From NCBI RefSeq assembly GCF_000344615.1, contig NZ_KB467824.1:5343125-5407124 (forward strand): DNA of 64,000 bases. The letters run 5' to 3'. The notes below the pieces were generated by a model that did not search any database, was not told the origin of the DNA, and saw nothing but the letters and a program-made list of their open reading frames with translations. The DNA comes from Janthinobacterium sp. CG3. GTDB lineage: Bacteria; Pseudomonadota; Gammaproteobacteria; Burkholderiales; Burkholderiaceae_D. This document shows, in pieces, positions 33,998-45,598 of this stretch (its first letter is position 1; the number at the start of each line of letters is the position of its first letter). A program made the position numbers and the translations under genes.

Positions 33998-35185
33998 ATG
34001 CAATTTCACGTCCGCACCTTTTACGCCGCTTCCGGGGCCGTTGCCGAGCGCACCATCGAGGGCCAGAGCGCGCAGGCGGTCAGGCACGTGCTGGAAGGCG
34101 AGGGCGCGACGGTGCTGTCCATCGCCGTCGCCAATCGGTGGCAGCTTGGCGCCCGCAAGGCGGTGTTCAACGTCGCGCTGTTCTGCGAGGAGCTGCGCAC
34201 GCTGCTCTCTTCCGGGATGTCGCTGGTGGAGGCGATCGAGACCCTCTGCTCGAAAAACAACGAGGACTACAAGCAGAGCGTTTTGCTGGAGATTAAGCAG
34301 CATCTGCTGGAGGGCAAGCCCCTGTCGGCGGCGCTGGAATTGAACCGCTGCGCCTTCCCGCCGCTGCTGGTGGCGTCGATCAAGGCGGGTGAACGCACCA
34401 GCCGCCTGGACGACGCGCTCGACGAATTCATCGGCTACGACAAGGTCGGACAGGAGCTCGGGCGCAAGGTCGTCAGCGCCGCCATTTATCCCAGCCTGGT
34501 GGTGGGCTTCGGCATGCTGGTGTGCCTGTTCATGATTTCGTACGTGGTGCCGCGCTTCGCCAAGGTCTACGACGACTTCGGCAAGACCCTGAGTTTTTCG
34601 ACCATGGTCTTGATCAAGGTGGGTCAATTCGCCGGCGATTATTTCGGCGTGCTGATGTTCGCCGTGGCGGCGCTGGTCGTGGCCACGGTGCTCTTGTACC
34701 GCAACGGCAAGCTGAAGGCGGGCCTCTTGTACCTGCTCGGCCAATTCGGCTTTGCCAAGTACTATTTGCGCCTGTACCAGTTGGCGCGGATTTACCAGAC
34801 CATGTCAATGCTGTTAAAAGGCGGATATACCCTGGCCGACGCGATTCCCCTGGCGCAGAACCTGGCGTTTGAAAAAAAGCTGGAGAACCAGATGGTCAAC
34901 GCGCGCGCCGCCGTCATGGAGGGCAAACGCCTGAGCACCGCGTTCGCCGCCAACGGTTTGACCGACAGCGTCACCGAGCGCTTGCTGCAGGTGGGCGAGC
35001 GTTCCGGCAATCTGGCCAAGATCATGGATATCATCGCGCAGACCTACCGCCAGGAGTTCATGTTGTTTATCGAGCGGGCCACCCGCCTGGCCGAGCCCAT
35101 CCTGCTGATGGCGGTGGGCCTGATGATCGGGGCGATTATTATTTTGATGTATATGCCGGTGTTTGATTTGGCAGGAGGGATTTAA
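33998..35185 (+). CDS. gspF: GspF/PilC-like inner-membrane platform protein
   Basis: 395 residues, the usual length. It has two tandem T2SF domains, with three membrane helices around ~165-190, ~215-235 and ~365-390. The first domain has FCEELRTLLSSGMSLVEAIE, the second YQTMSMLLKGGYTLADAIPL, and the end LAEPILLMAVGLMIGAIIIL is typical. The protein is the membrane platform that couples the ATPase to pseudopilus assembly. The gspE gene begins two bases after its stop. Confidence 0.92.
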   Translation: MQFHVRTFYAASGAVAERTIEGQSAQAVRHVLEGEGATVLSIAVANRWQLGARKAVFNVALFCEELRTLLSSGMSLVEAIETLCSKNNEDYKQSVLLEIKQHLLEGKPLSAALELNRCAFPPLLVASIKAGERTSRLDDALDEFIGYDKVGQELGRKVVSAAIYPSLVVGFGMLVCLFMISYVVPRFAKVYDDFGKTLSFSTMVLIKVGQFAGDYFGVLMFAVAALVVATVLLYRNGKLKAGLLYLLGQFGFAKYYLRLYQLARIYQTMSMLLKGGYTLADAIPLAQNLAFEKKLENQMVNARAAVMEGKRLSTAFAANGLTDSVTERLLQVGERSGNLAKIMDIIAQTYRQEFMLFIERATRLAEPILLMAVGLMIGAIIILMYMPVFDLAGGI

Positions 35186-35187
35186 CG

Positions 35188-36894
35188 ATGGACACTAGCT
35201 CTTCCTCGCCGGAGGCGGTGGCGCAAGCCGCGTCCCTGGGCGCCCTGATGGCGCAGGCGCGCGCGCGCGCCGCCGCCAGCGGACGCGCCCTGGCGCTGGA
35301 ACTGGCGCTGTTGGCCGGCTGCAGCGTCGAGCAGCTTGCGCTGGCCTCGCAGGCGCAGCTGGGCGTGCGCTATTTCGCGCTGCCGGCGCTGCTGGAAAAC
35401 CCGCCGGAGTTCGCCCAGGTCAGCTTCACGGATTGCGTCAACCGCGCCATCTATCCGCTGCAATCGGCGGGCGAGTGCTATTTCGTCGTGCCCGACCCGT
35501 GGGACGACCATGTGCTGCAGTGGCTGGCCAACCAGGTCGGCGGCTATCCCAACCTGGCCTGGGGCGCCAAGAGCGACATCTTGGCCGCGCTGGAGCATGC
35601 GCAGCACCGCATCAAGGCGTCCAGCGAGTTGCCGTCCGGAGTATCCGACACCCGGGCGTCGCGCTCCGAATACTCCGCCAACGTCATTTCGATTGAAACG
35701 ATCGAGCGCAGCCACAGCCCGGTGGTGCGGTTTGTCGACGCGGCGATTTACGACGCGTGGAAGGCCGGCGCCAGCGACATTCATTTCGAGTGCGGGCGCG
35801 AAGGCGTGCGCGTCAAACTGCGCCTCGACGGCGTGCTTGTGCCGTCGTCCGAGTTGCCGGACCGGATACTGGCGGAGGAGGTCATTTCGCGCATCAAGGT
35901 GCTGGCTCAGCTGGACATCGCTGAGCGCCGCATTCCGCAAGACGGCCGCTTCCAGGTCGAGCTGGGCGAACGCCAGCTGGATTTCCGCGTTTCCATCATG
36001 CCCAGCATTTTCGGCGAGGACGCGGTGGTGCGGCTGCTCGACAAATCGCAGTTGCGCGGCGACGCGCAGGTGATTTCGCTGGTCAGCCTGGGGCTGGACG
36101 CGGACGCGATCGAGCGCATCAGGCGCCTGGCGAAACGGCCGCACGGCATGCTGCTGGTCACCGGTCCGACCGGCAGCGGCAAAACCACGACGCTGTACGC
36201 CGCGCTCACCGAGATCCAAACCGGCCAGGAAAAGATCATCACGATCGAGGACCCGGTCGAATATGAACTGCCCGGGGTGCTGCAAATTCCGGTCAACGAG
36301 AAGAAGGGGCTGACGTTTTCGCAAGGCCTGCGCTCGATCCTACGCCACGATCCCGACAAGATCCTGGTGGGCGAGATCCGCGATGCCGAAACGGCGGAGA
36401 TCGCGGTGCAGGCGGCGCTGACCGGGCACCTGGTGTTTACCACGGTGCACGCGAACAGCGTGTTCGACGTGATCAGCCGCTTCGTCCATATGGACATTGA
36501 TTTGTACAGCCTGATGTCGGCGTTGAACGGCGTCGTCGCCCAGCGCCTGATCCGGCGCAATTGCCCCGTTTGCACGGAGCCCGAAACCGTGCCGCAGGAG
36601 TTGATCGAGCGGATGAAGAACGCCAACATGAACATCGGACAAGTGCGCGTGGCGCGCGGACGCGGCTGCGAACATTGCAGAAATACCGGTTACAAGGGCC
36701 GCTACGCGATCGCTGAAGTGCTGCCGTTTGACGACGCCTTAAGGACGATGATACTGAGCCGCGCCGATGTCACGGTGATCAAGAACCACGCGCTGGCCAT
36801 GGGCGTGCGTCCTCTGGGCGTGCGCGCGCTGGACCTGGTGGCGTCGGGCGCGACGACCCTGGAAGAGATTGACCGCGTGGTGGCATATGACTGA
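35188..36894 (+). CDS. gspE: GspE/PilB-like secretion ATPase
   Basis: 568 residues. The N-terminal N1 domain (~1-130) is followed by N2 and the RecA-like motor. Walker A is GPTGSGKTTTLYAAL, the Asp box DPVEYELPGVLQ, Walker B ILVGEIRDAETAE, and the His box LTGHLVFTTVHAN. Near the end lies the zinc-binding tetracysteine of the GspE/PilB group: CPVC about 45 residues before CEHC. It supplies power for pseudopilus assembly from the cytoplasmic side. It overlaps the next gene by eight bases. Confidence 0.94.
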   Translation: MDTSSSSPEAVAQAASLGALMAQARARAAASGRALALELALLAGCSVEQLALASQAQLGVRYFALPALLENPPEFAQVSFTDCVNRAIYPLQSAGECYFVVPDPWDDHVLQWLANQVGGYPNLAWGAKSDILAALEHAQHRIKASSELPSGVSDTRASRSEYSANVISIETIERSHSPVVRFVDAAIYDAWKAGASDIHFECGREGVRVKLRLDGVLVPSSELPDRILAEEVISRIKVLAQLDIAERRIPQDGRFQVELGERQLDFRVSIMPSIFGEDAVVRLLDKSQLRGDAQVISLVSLGLDADAIERIRRLAKRPHGMLLVTGPTGSGKTTTLYAALTEIQTGQEKIITIEDPVEYELPGVLQIPVNEKKGLTFSQGLRSILRHDPDKILVGEIRDAETAEIAVQAALTGHLVFTTVHANSVFDVISRFVHMDIDLYSLMSALNGVVAQRLIRRNCPVCTEPETVPQELIERMKNANMNIGQVRVARGRGCEHCRNTGYKGRYAIAEVLPFDDALRTMILSRADVTVIKNHALAMGVRPLGVRALDLVASGATTLEEIDRVVAYD

Positions 36895-37678
36895 GGCTAT
36901 CCACCTCTACGTCGGCGGCAAGCAGCTTATCGCGCGGCGTCAATCCGGCTATCCGTGGCGCCGCCGAACCGAGTCGCTGGGCGCGTGGGGCTGGGACGCC
37001 GCGGCGCCGTCGTCGCTGACGTTCGACCAATTGGCGTTGCCGAAAAAGCGTAGGGTGAATCTGCACGTTTATGTCGGTTCGGCCCTGAGCCGGTTCATGG
37101 TGCTTGCATTGCCGGTCGGTTTGCGTGATCTCGGCGAGCAGCGCGCCGCGGCGCAAGCGCAGATGCAGCAGCAACTGGGCTTGAATCCGGCGGACTGGAA
37201 TTTCACGCTCGATCCGCAGCGCGCGCCGGCCAAGTCGGTGGTGTGCGCGGTGCGCCGCAACGTGGTCGAGCGGATCGAGGCATTGTCGACGCAACACGGG
37301 CTGCGTCTGATGTCGCTGCAGCCTTATGTGGCGGGCGTGTGGAACGCGTTCCAGGAGCGGAAAAAAGCTCCGGAATCGGCCCTGATCGCGATTGAAGAGG
37401 ACGCCTTTACCGTCTTCGTCGCTAGCGCCGGAGCCTTGGAATCGATGAGCAGCCTATATCATCGCCGCGAAAGCGGGCTGGTCGAACGGGAGATCAAGCG
37501 ACTGGGCATGTCCGCCAGTGGCGTAGAGCAGGAAATCGGTGTGGCGCTCCCCGACAGCCTGGCCGGTATGGCGCAAACCAATCCTGACAGAATCCTGTTC
37601 AAGACGGCTTATTTGAAAGAAGCCATCTATGCCGATTTTCGGGATCTTTTGTTTGTCTCGGAGGCGCAACAGCAATGA
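36887..37678 (+). CDS. PilM/GspL-cytoplasmic-domain-like protein
   Basis: 263 residues from the ATG at 36887, overlapping the gspE stop. There is no membrane helix. Position and size fit an actin-like PilM/MshI1 protein, and LFKTAYLKEAIYADFRDLLF near the end resembles no strong motif I can name. ALIAIEEDAFTVFVASAGAL resembles an actin-like phosphate-binding strand pair but has lost the Asp-Thr of true ATP binders. It overlaps the PilN-like gene by four bases. In related machines this protein binds the short N-terminal tail of PilN and contacts the ATPase. Confidence 0.6.
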   Translation: MTEAIHLYVGGKQLIARRQSGYPWRRRTESLGAWGWDAAAPSSLTFDQLALPKKRRVNLHVYVGSALSRFMVLALPVGLRDLGEQRAAAQAQMQQQLGLNPADWNFTLDPQRAPAKSVVCAVRRNVVERIEALSTQHGLRLMSLQPYVAGVWNAFQERKKAPESALIAIEEDAFTVFVASAGALESMSSLYHRRESGLVEREIKRLGMSASGVEQEIGVALPDSLAGMAQTNPDRILFKTAYLKEAIYADFRDLLFVSEAQQQ

Positions 37679-38193
37679 GAAAATTGCGTTTGGAATTCAT
37701 TAATCGGCGCCAGGTGCCGTGGGCCGGGCTGGCTTTCCTCGCGATATTGCTCGCGTGGGGCGGGAGTCTGGCCGCGGAGTGGATGGAACTGCGGGCGGAT
37801 CAGAAGGAAAAGTTGGAGCGGATCGCCACACTTGAGCGCACCTTAAAAGAGCGGCAGCGCAGCGCGCTGCAGGAGCAGAAAAAAGCGGATCCGGTAGCCG
37901 AGCTGCGGCTCAAGGAACAGCAGAAAATATTGAAGTCGCTGAACTACCCGTGGAACCGGCTCTTGGCGACGATCGAACAAACCGCCAGGAACGACATCGC
38001 GATCTTGTCGTTTTTGCATGACCAGTCGTCCGATTCGGCCCAACTGTCGGTGGAAGCCTTGGACTTTCCAGCGTTGACCCGGTTCGTTGAGCAGTTGAAC
38101 GAAGGGGAGGAGGGAAAGCGCTGGTATGTCGCGAATTATCAAATGCAGCCGCCAAATAGTCCCGCCGCAGTGAAGGCGACTGTGTTGAAATAG
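37675..38193 (+). CDS. PilN/GspL-like inner-membrane component
   Basis: 172 residues. A short basic N-terminus (MRKLRLEFINRRQVPW) precedes one membrane helix (AGLAFLAILLAWGGSLAAEW) and then a coiled coil of ~50 residues rich in Lys/Glu/Gln. The C-terminal domain is small and mixed. This is the PilN layout; PilN pairs with the PilO-like protein encoded at 29017. It is the last recognisable gene of the operon. Its 3' end overlaps, antisense, a broken gene on the minus strand. Confidence 0.65.
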   Translation: MRKLRLEFINRRQVPWAGLAFLAILLAWGGSLAAEWMELRADQKEKLERIATLERTLKERQRSALQEQKKADPVAELRLKEQQKILKSLNYPWNRLLATIEQTARNDIAILSFLHDQSSDSAQLSVEALDFPALTRFVEQLNEGEEGKRWYVANYQMQPPNSPAAVKATVLK

Positions 38194-38570
38194 TATTTTG
38201 CCAGGGTGAAGATTTTAGTCCCCATCACCACGCCATAAACATTGCACGCCCTCCCGCTGCCACCTGGCTGGGTGTAGTCAAGTGTCACTATGCGCTTTCC
38301 TGACAGTTTGGTGGCTAATAGCTGGGTGTATATGATCTTTTGATCGGTACCAATGTAAACAACGCCATCGCCGGAATGTTTCGTAAGCTGGCGTTGCGTT
38401 GGAATTTTGCCCGCGCTATCGGTCCACGGAACGAATGCCAATGCGTTGGACGAAATCCCCCCTCCCCATGCGGATGGGGAACTGCGTGAAGCGTGTTGGA
38501 TAGTGATCGTTGGCGGTGGAGGGTCGATTCTCGGCGGACCGGACGTGGACGCTGTCAGGACGAGTTGACG
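38139..38570 (-). pseudogene. Truncated small secreted-protein gene
   Basis: An open frame reads convincingly from about 38480 to its stop at 38139, with SSNALAFVPWTDSAGKI, KHSGDGVVYIGTDQKIIY and LLATKLSGKRIVTLDY, then a Cys-containing strand. Upstream the frame runs into the IS1380 scar, and no start codon or signal peptide remains. The end of the frame lies antisense to the last 55 bases of the PilN-like gene. The C-terminal pattern (hydrophobic helix, SGK, strand, Gly-rich loop with Cys, then a VxGVxxG-like strand) resembles the protein at 18753. The family is unknown. Confidence 0.45.
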
Positions 38571-38614
38571 GCTGGCGCTGGGATGGACAGGAACAGGCGC
38601 TCGGTGAGCGTGTC

Positions 38615-38925
38615 GTGCACGAGGTACGGTCAGACGCCAGGTCGCCTTTGAGATGCTTGATAAAATTTTCCGACTGGCCGCGGGCGCAGTAGATTTCCTC
38701 GTACAGGATGCCGGCGTCGAGTCCATGCAGCGAGGTGACCATGAAACGCCGATTCTCGCCCAGCGCCATCACTTCGGCCTTCAGCAGCACGCGCCATGGC
38801 TTCGGCCATGAACCGGCGGCATAGGGAAATTCGTCAAACAGGCGCACGGCCTCTGGCACGACGAGGGCCGGGTTGCCGCCGCCGGAGGTGGCGCCGAAGC
38901 ACAGTAGTTTGTGGCTGGCGAGCAT
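38615..38925 (-). pseudogene. IS1380-family transposase fragment
   Basis: A frame of ~100 residues with the IS1380 transposase signatures WPKPWRVLLKAEVMA, RRFMVTSL, ILYEEIYCARGQSEN and IKHLKGDLASDRTSC. The acidic residue in YCARGQxEN and the basic run after it belong to the C-terminal part of the DDE core. Everything before and after is missing, the frame breaks right after DRTSC, and no terminal inverted repeats were seen. It is a dead remnant lying directly upstream of the dnaE2 promoter. Confidence 0.82.
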
Positions 38926-39000
38926 GTTCTCTGCTTGGTATCAGGGCAATATTGTAGCGTAGCATAGCGGTGGGCAAGCCGCAAAAACGCGCCTATAATA

Positions 39001-39016
39001 CTGTGTTTATATACAG
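39001..39016. promoter_or_regulatory. LexA box controlling dnaE2
   Basis: CTGT-GTTTATAT-ACAG is a perfect CTGT-N8-ACAG SOS box ending 13 bases before the chosen dnaE2 start. A TATAAT -10 element (38995-39000) abuts it, so bound LexA would cover the promoter. Confidence 0.92.
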
Positions 39017-39029
39017 TATCGTGGGTATC

Positions 39030-42194
<3,165 letters not shown>

Positions 42195-42201
42195 CGCCGG
42201 G

Positions 42202-43734
42202 CTAGCCCTGCGAATGCAGGTTCAGCGTGGCCAGCTTGGCGAAGTCGATCGGTTTCACGACGTGCTTGTCGAAGCCGGCGTCGAAGGCCTGGTCCTTGTC
42301 CTGCTGGCGGCCGTAGCCGGTCAGGGCGATCAGGGTGGCGTCGCGCATGTCGGGCAGTTCGCGCAGCTTCACGGCGACCTCGTAGCCGCTCAGGTCCGGC
42401 AGGCCGATGTCGAGGAAGACGTACTGCGGCCGGAAGCTGCGCGCGCAGTCGATCGCCTGGCCGCCGTTGTAGGCGGTCTTGACCTGGTGGCCGTCGATTT
42501 CCAGCAGGTCGGCCAGGGTGTCGGCGGCGTCCTCGTTGTCGTCGACCACCAGGATGCGCGCCGCCAGCGGCGCGCCGGGCGCGGGCGCCGGGTCGGGCGC
42601 CGGCCCGGCCAGCGGCGCGTCGGCCGGGCCGGCCTCGGCCGGCAGGCGCACCTCGAAGACGCTGCCGTGGCCCGGGCCGGCGCTGCTGGCGCCGACGCTG
42701 CCGCCGTGCAGCGTGACCAGCTTGCGCACCAGCGACAGGCCGATGCCCAGGCCGTCCTGGACCCGGTCGTTGGCGTGGCGGTCCTGGGCGAACAGGCCGA
42801 AGATGAAGTCGATGCGGTCGGGCGCCAGGCCGACGCCGTTGTCGGCCACGCGGATCAGCACCTGGCCGCCGTCGAGCCGGGCCGACAGCGCGATGGCGCC
42901 GCCGGGCGCGGTGAACTTGGCGGCGTTTTGCAGCAGGTTGCCGACGATTTGCGACAGCCGCACATAGTCGCCCGGCAGCCACACCGGTTGCGCCGGCAAG
43001 TCCAGCGTGAGCGCGTGGCGGCGGCTGGCGACGATGTGGGCGTTGCTTTCGAGCGCGCTGTCGATGACGGTGTGGAGTTCGACGCGCTCCTGGTGCAGCG
43101 TGATTTTCCCTTGCGAGATGCGCGACACGTCGAGCAGGTCGTCGACCAGGCGCACCATGTGGTCGGTGTGGCGGCGGATGGTCTGGCGCGCCTTGCGCTG
43201 CCATTCCGGCACGTCCGGGTCGAGCCGCTGCAGCAGTTCGACGGCGTTGCGGATCGGCCCGAGCGGGTTGCGCAGCTCGTGCGCCAGCGTCGCCAGGAAC
43301 TCGTCCTTGCGGCGGTCGACCTCGCGCAGCTCGCGTTCGACGTTGCCCAGGCGCAGCAGGGCCTTGACGTTGGCCACCAGCTCCTCCGGCTCGATCGGTT
43401 CGAACAAATAGTTGTCGGCGCCGCCGTCGAGCGCCCTGATCTTGTCGGCGACGCCGATGTACGAGGCCGACGTTTGCAGCACCAGGATGGCCTGGGTGTC
43501 CGGGTCGCTCTTGAGGCGGCGGCAAACCTCGAAGCCGTTGATGTCGGGCAGCTTGACGTCCAGCAGGATCAGGTTCGGCCGCGCCGCGCGCGCGCGCAGC
43601 AGGGCGTCGCCGCCGTTGGCCGCTTCGATCACTTGGAAGCCGGCGCGGGTCAGGATGCGCGACTTGGCGTAGCGCGCGCCGTCGCTGTCGTCGACGTTCA
43701 GGATGACGGAGTCGGGAAAGGTGGGGGGCGACAT
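42202..43734 (-). CDS. REC-HisKA-HATPase-REC hybrid sensor kinase
   Basis: 510 residues with no membrane helix. The N-terminal receiver (~8-125) has VDDSDG and the phospho-Asp in LILLDVKLPDING. The HisKA box is FLATLAHELRNPLGPIRNA. The ATPase domain has NLLQNAAKFT and DNGVGLAP, with GLGIGLSLVRKLV as the G2 box. The C-terminal receiver (~390-505) has VVDDNEDAADTL and VFLDIGLPDLSGYEV. It starts 8 bases after the stop of the RsbT-like hybrid kinase and is the last gene of the minus-strand stressosome cluster, so it is the likely phosphorelay end of this pathway. No DNA-binding or GGDEF output domain is attached. Confidence 0.9.
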   Translation of the reverse strand: MSPPTFPDSVILNVDDSDGARYAKSRILTRAGFQVIEAANGGDALLRARAARPNLILLDVKLPDINGFEVCRRLKSDPDTQAILVLQTSASYIGVADKIRALDGGADNYLFEPIEPEELVANVKALLRLGNVERELREVDRRKDEFLATLAHELRNPLGPIRNAVELLQRLDPDVPEWQRKARQTIRRHTDHMVRLVDDLLDVSRISQGKITLHQERVELHTVIDSALESNAHIVASRRHALTLDLPAQPVWLPGDYVRLSQIVGNLLQNAAKFTAPGGAIALSARLDGGQVLIRVADNGVGLAPDRIDFIFGLFAQDRHANDRVQDGLGIGLSLVRKLVTLHGGSVGASSAGPGHGSVFEVRLPAEAGPADAPLAGPAPDPAPAPGAPLAARILVVDDNEDAADTLADLLEIDGHQVKTAYNGGQAIDCARSFRPQYVFLDIGLPDLSGYEVAVKLRELPDMRDATLIALTGYGRQQDKDQAFDAGFDKHVVKPIDFAKLATLNLHSQG

Positions 43735-43741
43735 GGTGGCC

Positions 43742-45598
43742 TCAATCCGGGTTGGTGATGACGCTGGTGGAACCCGCCGGCGCCGGCGCTGCCGGGGCGG
43801 GGGCGGGGGCGGGGCGGCCGCCGCCGGCTTGCGGCGGCGCCGCGGTCAGCAGGCGCAAGGTGGCCAGCAGCTCCTGCCGGAACAGCGGTTTGGAGCAGTA
43901 GGCGTCGGCGCCCAGGGCCAGGCCCTTGCGCTTGTCGTCGATTTCGGTGGCGACCAGGACCGGCACGCGCTGGCGCCGCGGGTCGCTTTTCACTTCGGCC
44001 AGCCAATGCCAGGAGTGCTGGCCGTGCAGCATGATGTCGAGGATCACGGCGGCCGGCTGCAGCGCCGGCCACAGGTCGTCGGCTTCGCGCAGGCTGCGCG
44101 CCGGCACCGCGCGGAACTCGCTGTCCATCAGGTATTTCTCGTACAGCAGGCGGGTTGGCGCGTGGTCCTCGACCACCAGCACCGGGATGCGTTGGTCGCG
44201 CGCCGCCGCGCCGGCGTCGACGCCGGCGCCGGCGCCGGCCACGGCCGCGCCGGGCGCGACGTAGCGCGCCGGGATCACGGCGCTAAACACCGAGCCAACG
44301 CCCAGCGTGCTTTGCACGCCGACCCGGCCGTTCAGCAGGCCGGCCAGGTTGCGGCACAGCGGCAGGCCCAGGCCGGTGCCCTTGACGCCGCGCTGCAGGT
44401 GGTTTTCCACCTGGCTGAATTCCTCGAAAATCAGTTCCAGGTCGGCGGCGCCGATGCCCAGGCCGGTGTCGGCGACGTCGAAGCGCACGCTGTCCTGCCC
44501 GGGCAGCGCGACGGCGCTGACGGTGATGGCGCCGCGCTCGGTAAACTTGAGCGCGTTGGAAATGAAGTTGCGCAGGATTTGCGACAGTTTCGCCTCGTCC
44601 GTATACATCGGGCACGGCCCGTCCGGGGCGTGGAAGCTCAAACTCAGCGTTTCCGACACCAGCAGCGGGCGCAGCATGCCGCGCAGCGCGCTGAAGGTGT
44701 CGGCGACGTCGAACTCGACCGGGCGCATCTCGACCTTGCCGGCCTCGATCTTGGCCAGGTCGAGCAGGTCGTTGACCAGGTCGTTGAGCGCGACGGCGCC
44801 TTCCAGGATGAAGCTGACCTGCTTTTCCTGCTCGCCCGAGAGCTCGCCGTCGACGCGCTCGAGCAGCAGCTTGGCGAGCGCGCGGATCGAGCTGAGCGGG
44901 GTGCGGAACTCGTGGCTCATGTTCGACAGGAAGCGCGACTTCATCTGGTCGGCGCGGCGCAGGTGGCCGGCTTGTTCGTCGAGCTCGGCGTACAGCGCGA
45001 CCACGCCGCGGTTGGTGTCCTCCAGCTCGCGCGTCAGTTGCAGCAACTCGTCCTGGCGCGTCTTCAACTCGGCCAGCGTGGCCAGCAGTTCCTGGTTTTG
45101 CCGCTGCACCTCGAGCAGGGTGGTGTTTTCCTGCGGCGCGGCCAGTTGCGCGCCCAGCGCGCCGACCATGGTCGCGTCCAGCGCGGCGGCCTCGCGCGGG
45201 AACAGCTTGTGCAAGGTGATCTCGGTGCCGCGCTCCGGCCCGGTCTGGATGTCGACCCGGTCCATCAGGCGGCGCGCGCCGAGGATGCCCAGGCCCAGGC
45301 CGGTCGGCGAGCGGTAGGCGCCGGCCAGGATCTGCTCCAACTGGGCGATGCCGGGGCCGTGGTCGACGATGCGCATGCGCAGGATCTGCGGCGAGGTCGC
45401 GCCCTCGATGGCGAACTCGACGCTGCCGCCGCCGGCGTAGTTGTAGACGTTGCGCGCCAGTTCCGAGACCGAGGTGGCGATGCGCACCTGGTCCTGCTTG
45501 TTGAAGCCGCACAGGGCGGCCACCTGGCGCGCGCGCTGGCGCGCGGCCACGACGTCGAGTTCGGTCTTGACGGCGACCGTGAGGATGCGCCGCGTCAT
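43742..45598 (-). CDS. RsbT-like ATPase fused to a histidine kinase and a receiver
   Basis: 618 residues from the ATG at 45598, which overlaps the upstream stop (ATGA). The longer open frame lies inside the neighbour and is not used. Residues ~1-140 are an anti-sigma/RsbT-type GHKL ATPase: VSELARNVYNYAGGGS (N box) and GLGLGILGARRLMD (G2). A coiled coil (~155-235) leads to the HisKA box FLSNMSHEFRTPLSSIRA, then an ATPase domain with DTGLGIGA and GTGLGLPLCRNLAG. The receiver (~490-600) has VEDHAPTRLLYEK and VILDIMLHGQ. The RsbT-like head suggests that it is the partner released by the stressosome. A Pro/Ala tail closes the chain. Confidence 0.87.
   Translation of the reverse strand: MTRRILTVAVKTELDVVAARQRARQVAALCGFNKQDQVRIATSVSELARNVYNYAGGGSVEFAIEGATSPQILRMRIVDHGPGIAQLEQILAGAYRSPTGLGLGILGARRLMDRVDIQTGPERGTEITLHKLFPREAAALDATMVGALGAQLAAPQENTTLLEVQRQNQELLATLAELKTRQDELLQLTRELEDTNRGVVALYAELDEQAGHLRRADQMKSRFLSNMSHEFRTPLSSIRALAKLLLERVDGELSGEQEKQVSFILEGAVALNDLVNDLLDLAKIEAGKVEMRPVEFDVADTFSALRGMLRPLLVSETLSLSFHAPDGPCPMYTDEAKLSQILRNFISNALKFTERGAITVSAVALPGQDSVRFDVADTGLGIGAADLELIFEEFSQVENHLQRGVKGTGLGLPLCRNLAGLLNGRVGVQSTLGVGSVFSAVIPARYVAPGAAVAGAGAGVDAGAAARDQRIPVLVVEDHAPTRLLYEKYLMDSEFRAVPARSLREADDLWPALQPAAVILDIMLHGQHSWHWLAEVKSDPRRQRVPVLVATEIDDKRKGLALGADAYCSKPLFRQELLATLRLLTAAPPQAGGGRPAPAPAPAAPAPAGSTSVITNPD

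Noticed and set aside
38970..39029. Longer dnaE2 start at 38970
   Set aside because: It would place the -10 box and LexA box inside the coding sequence; the typical DnaE2 N-terminus begins after 39030.
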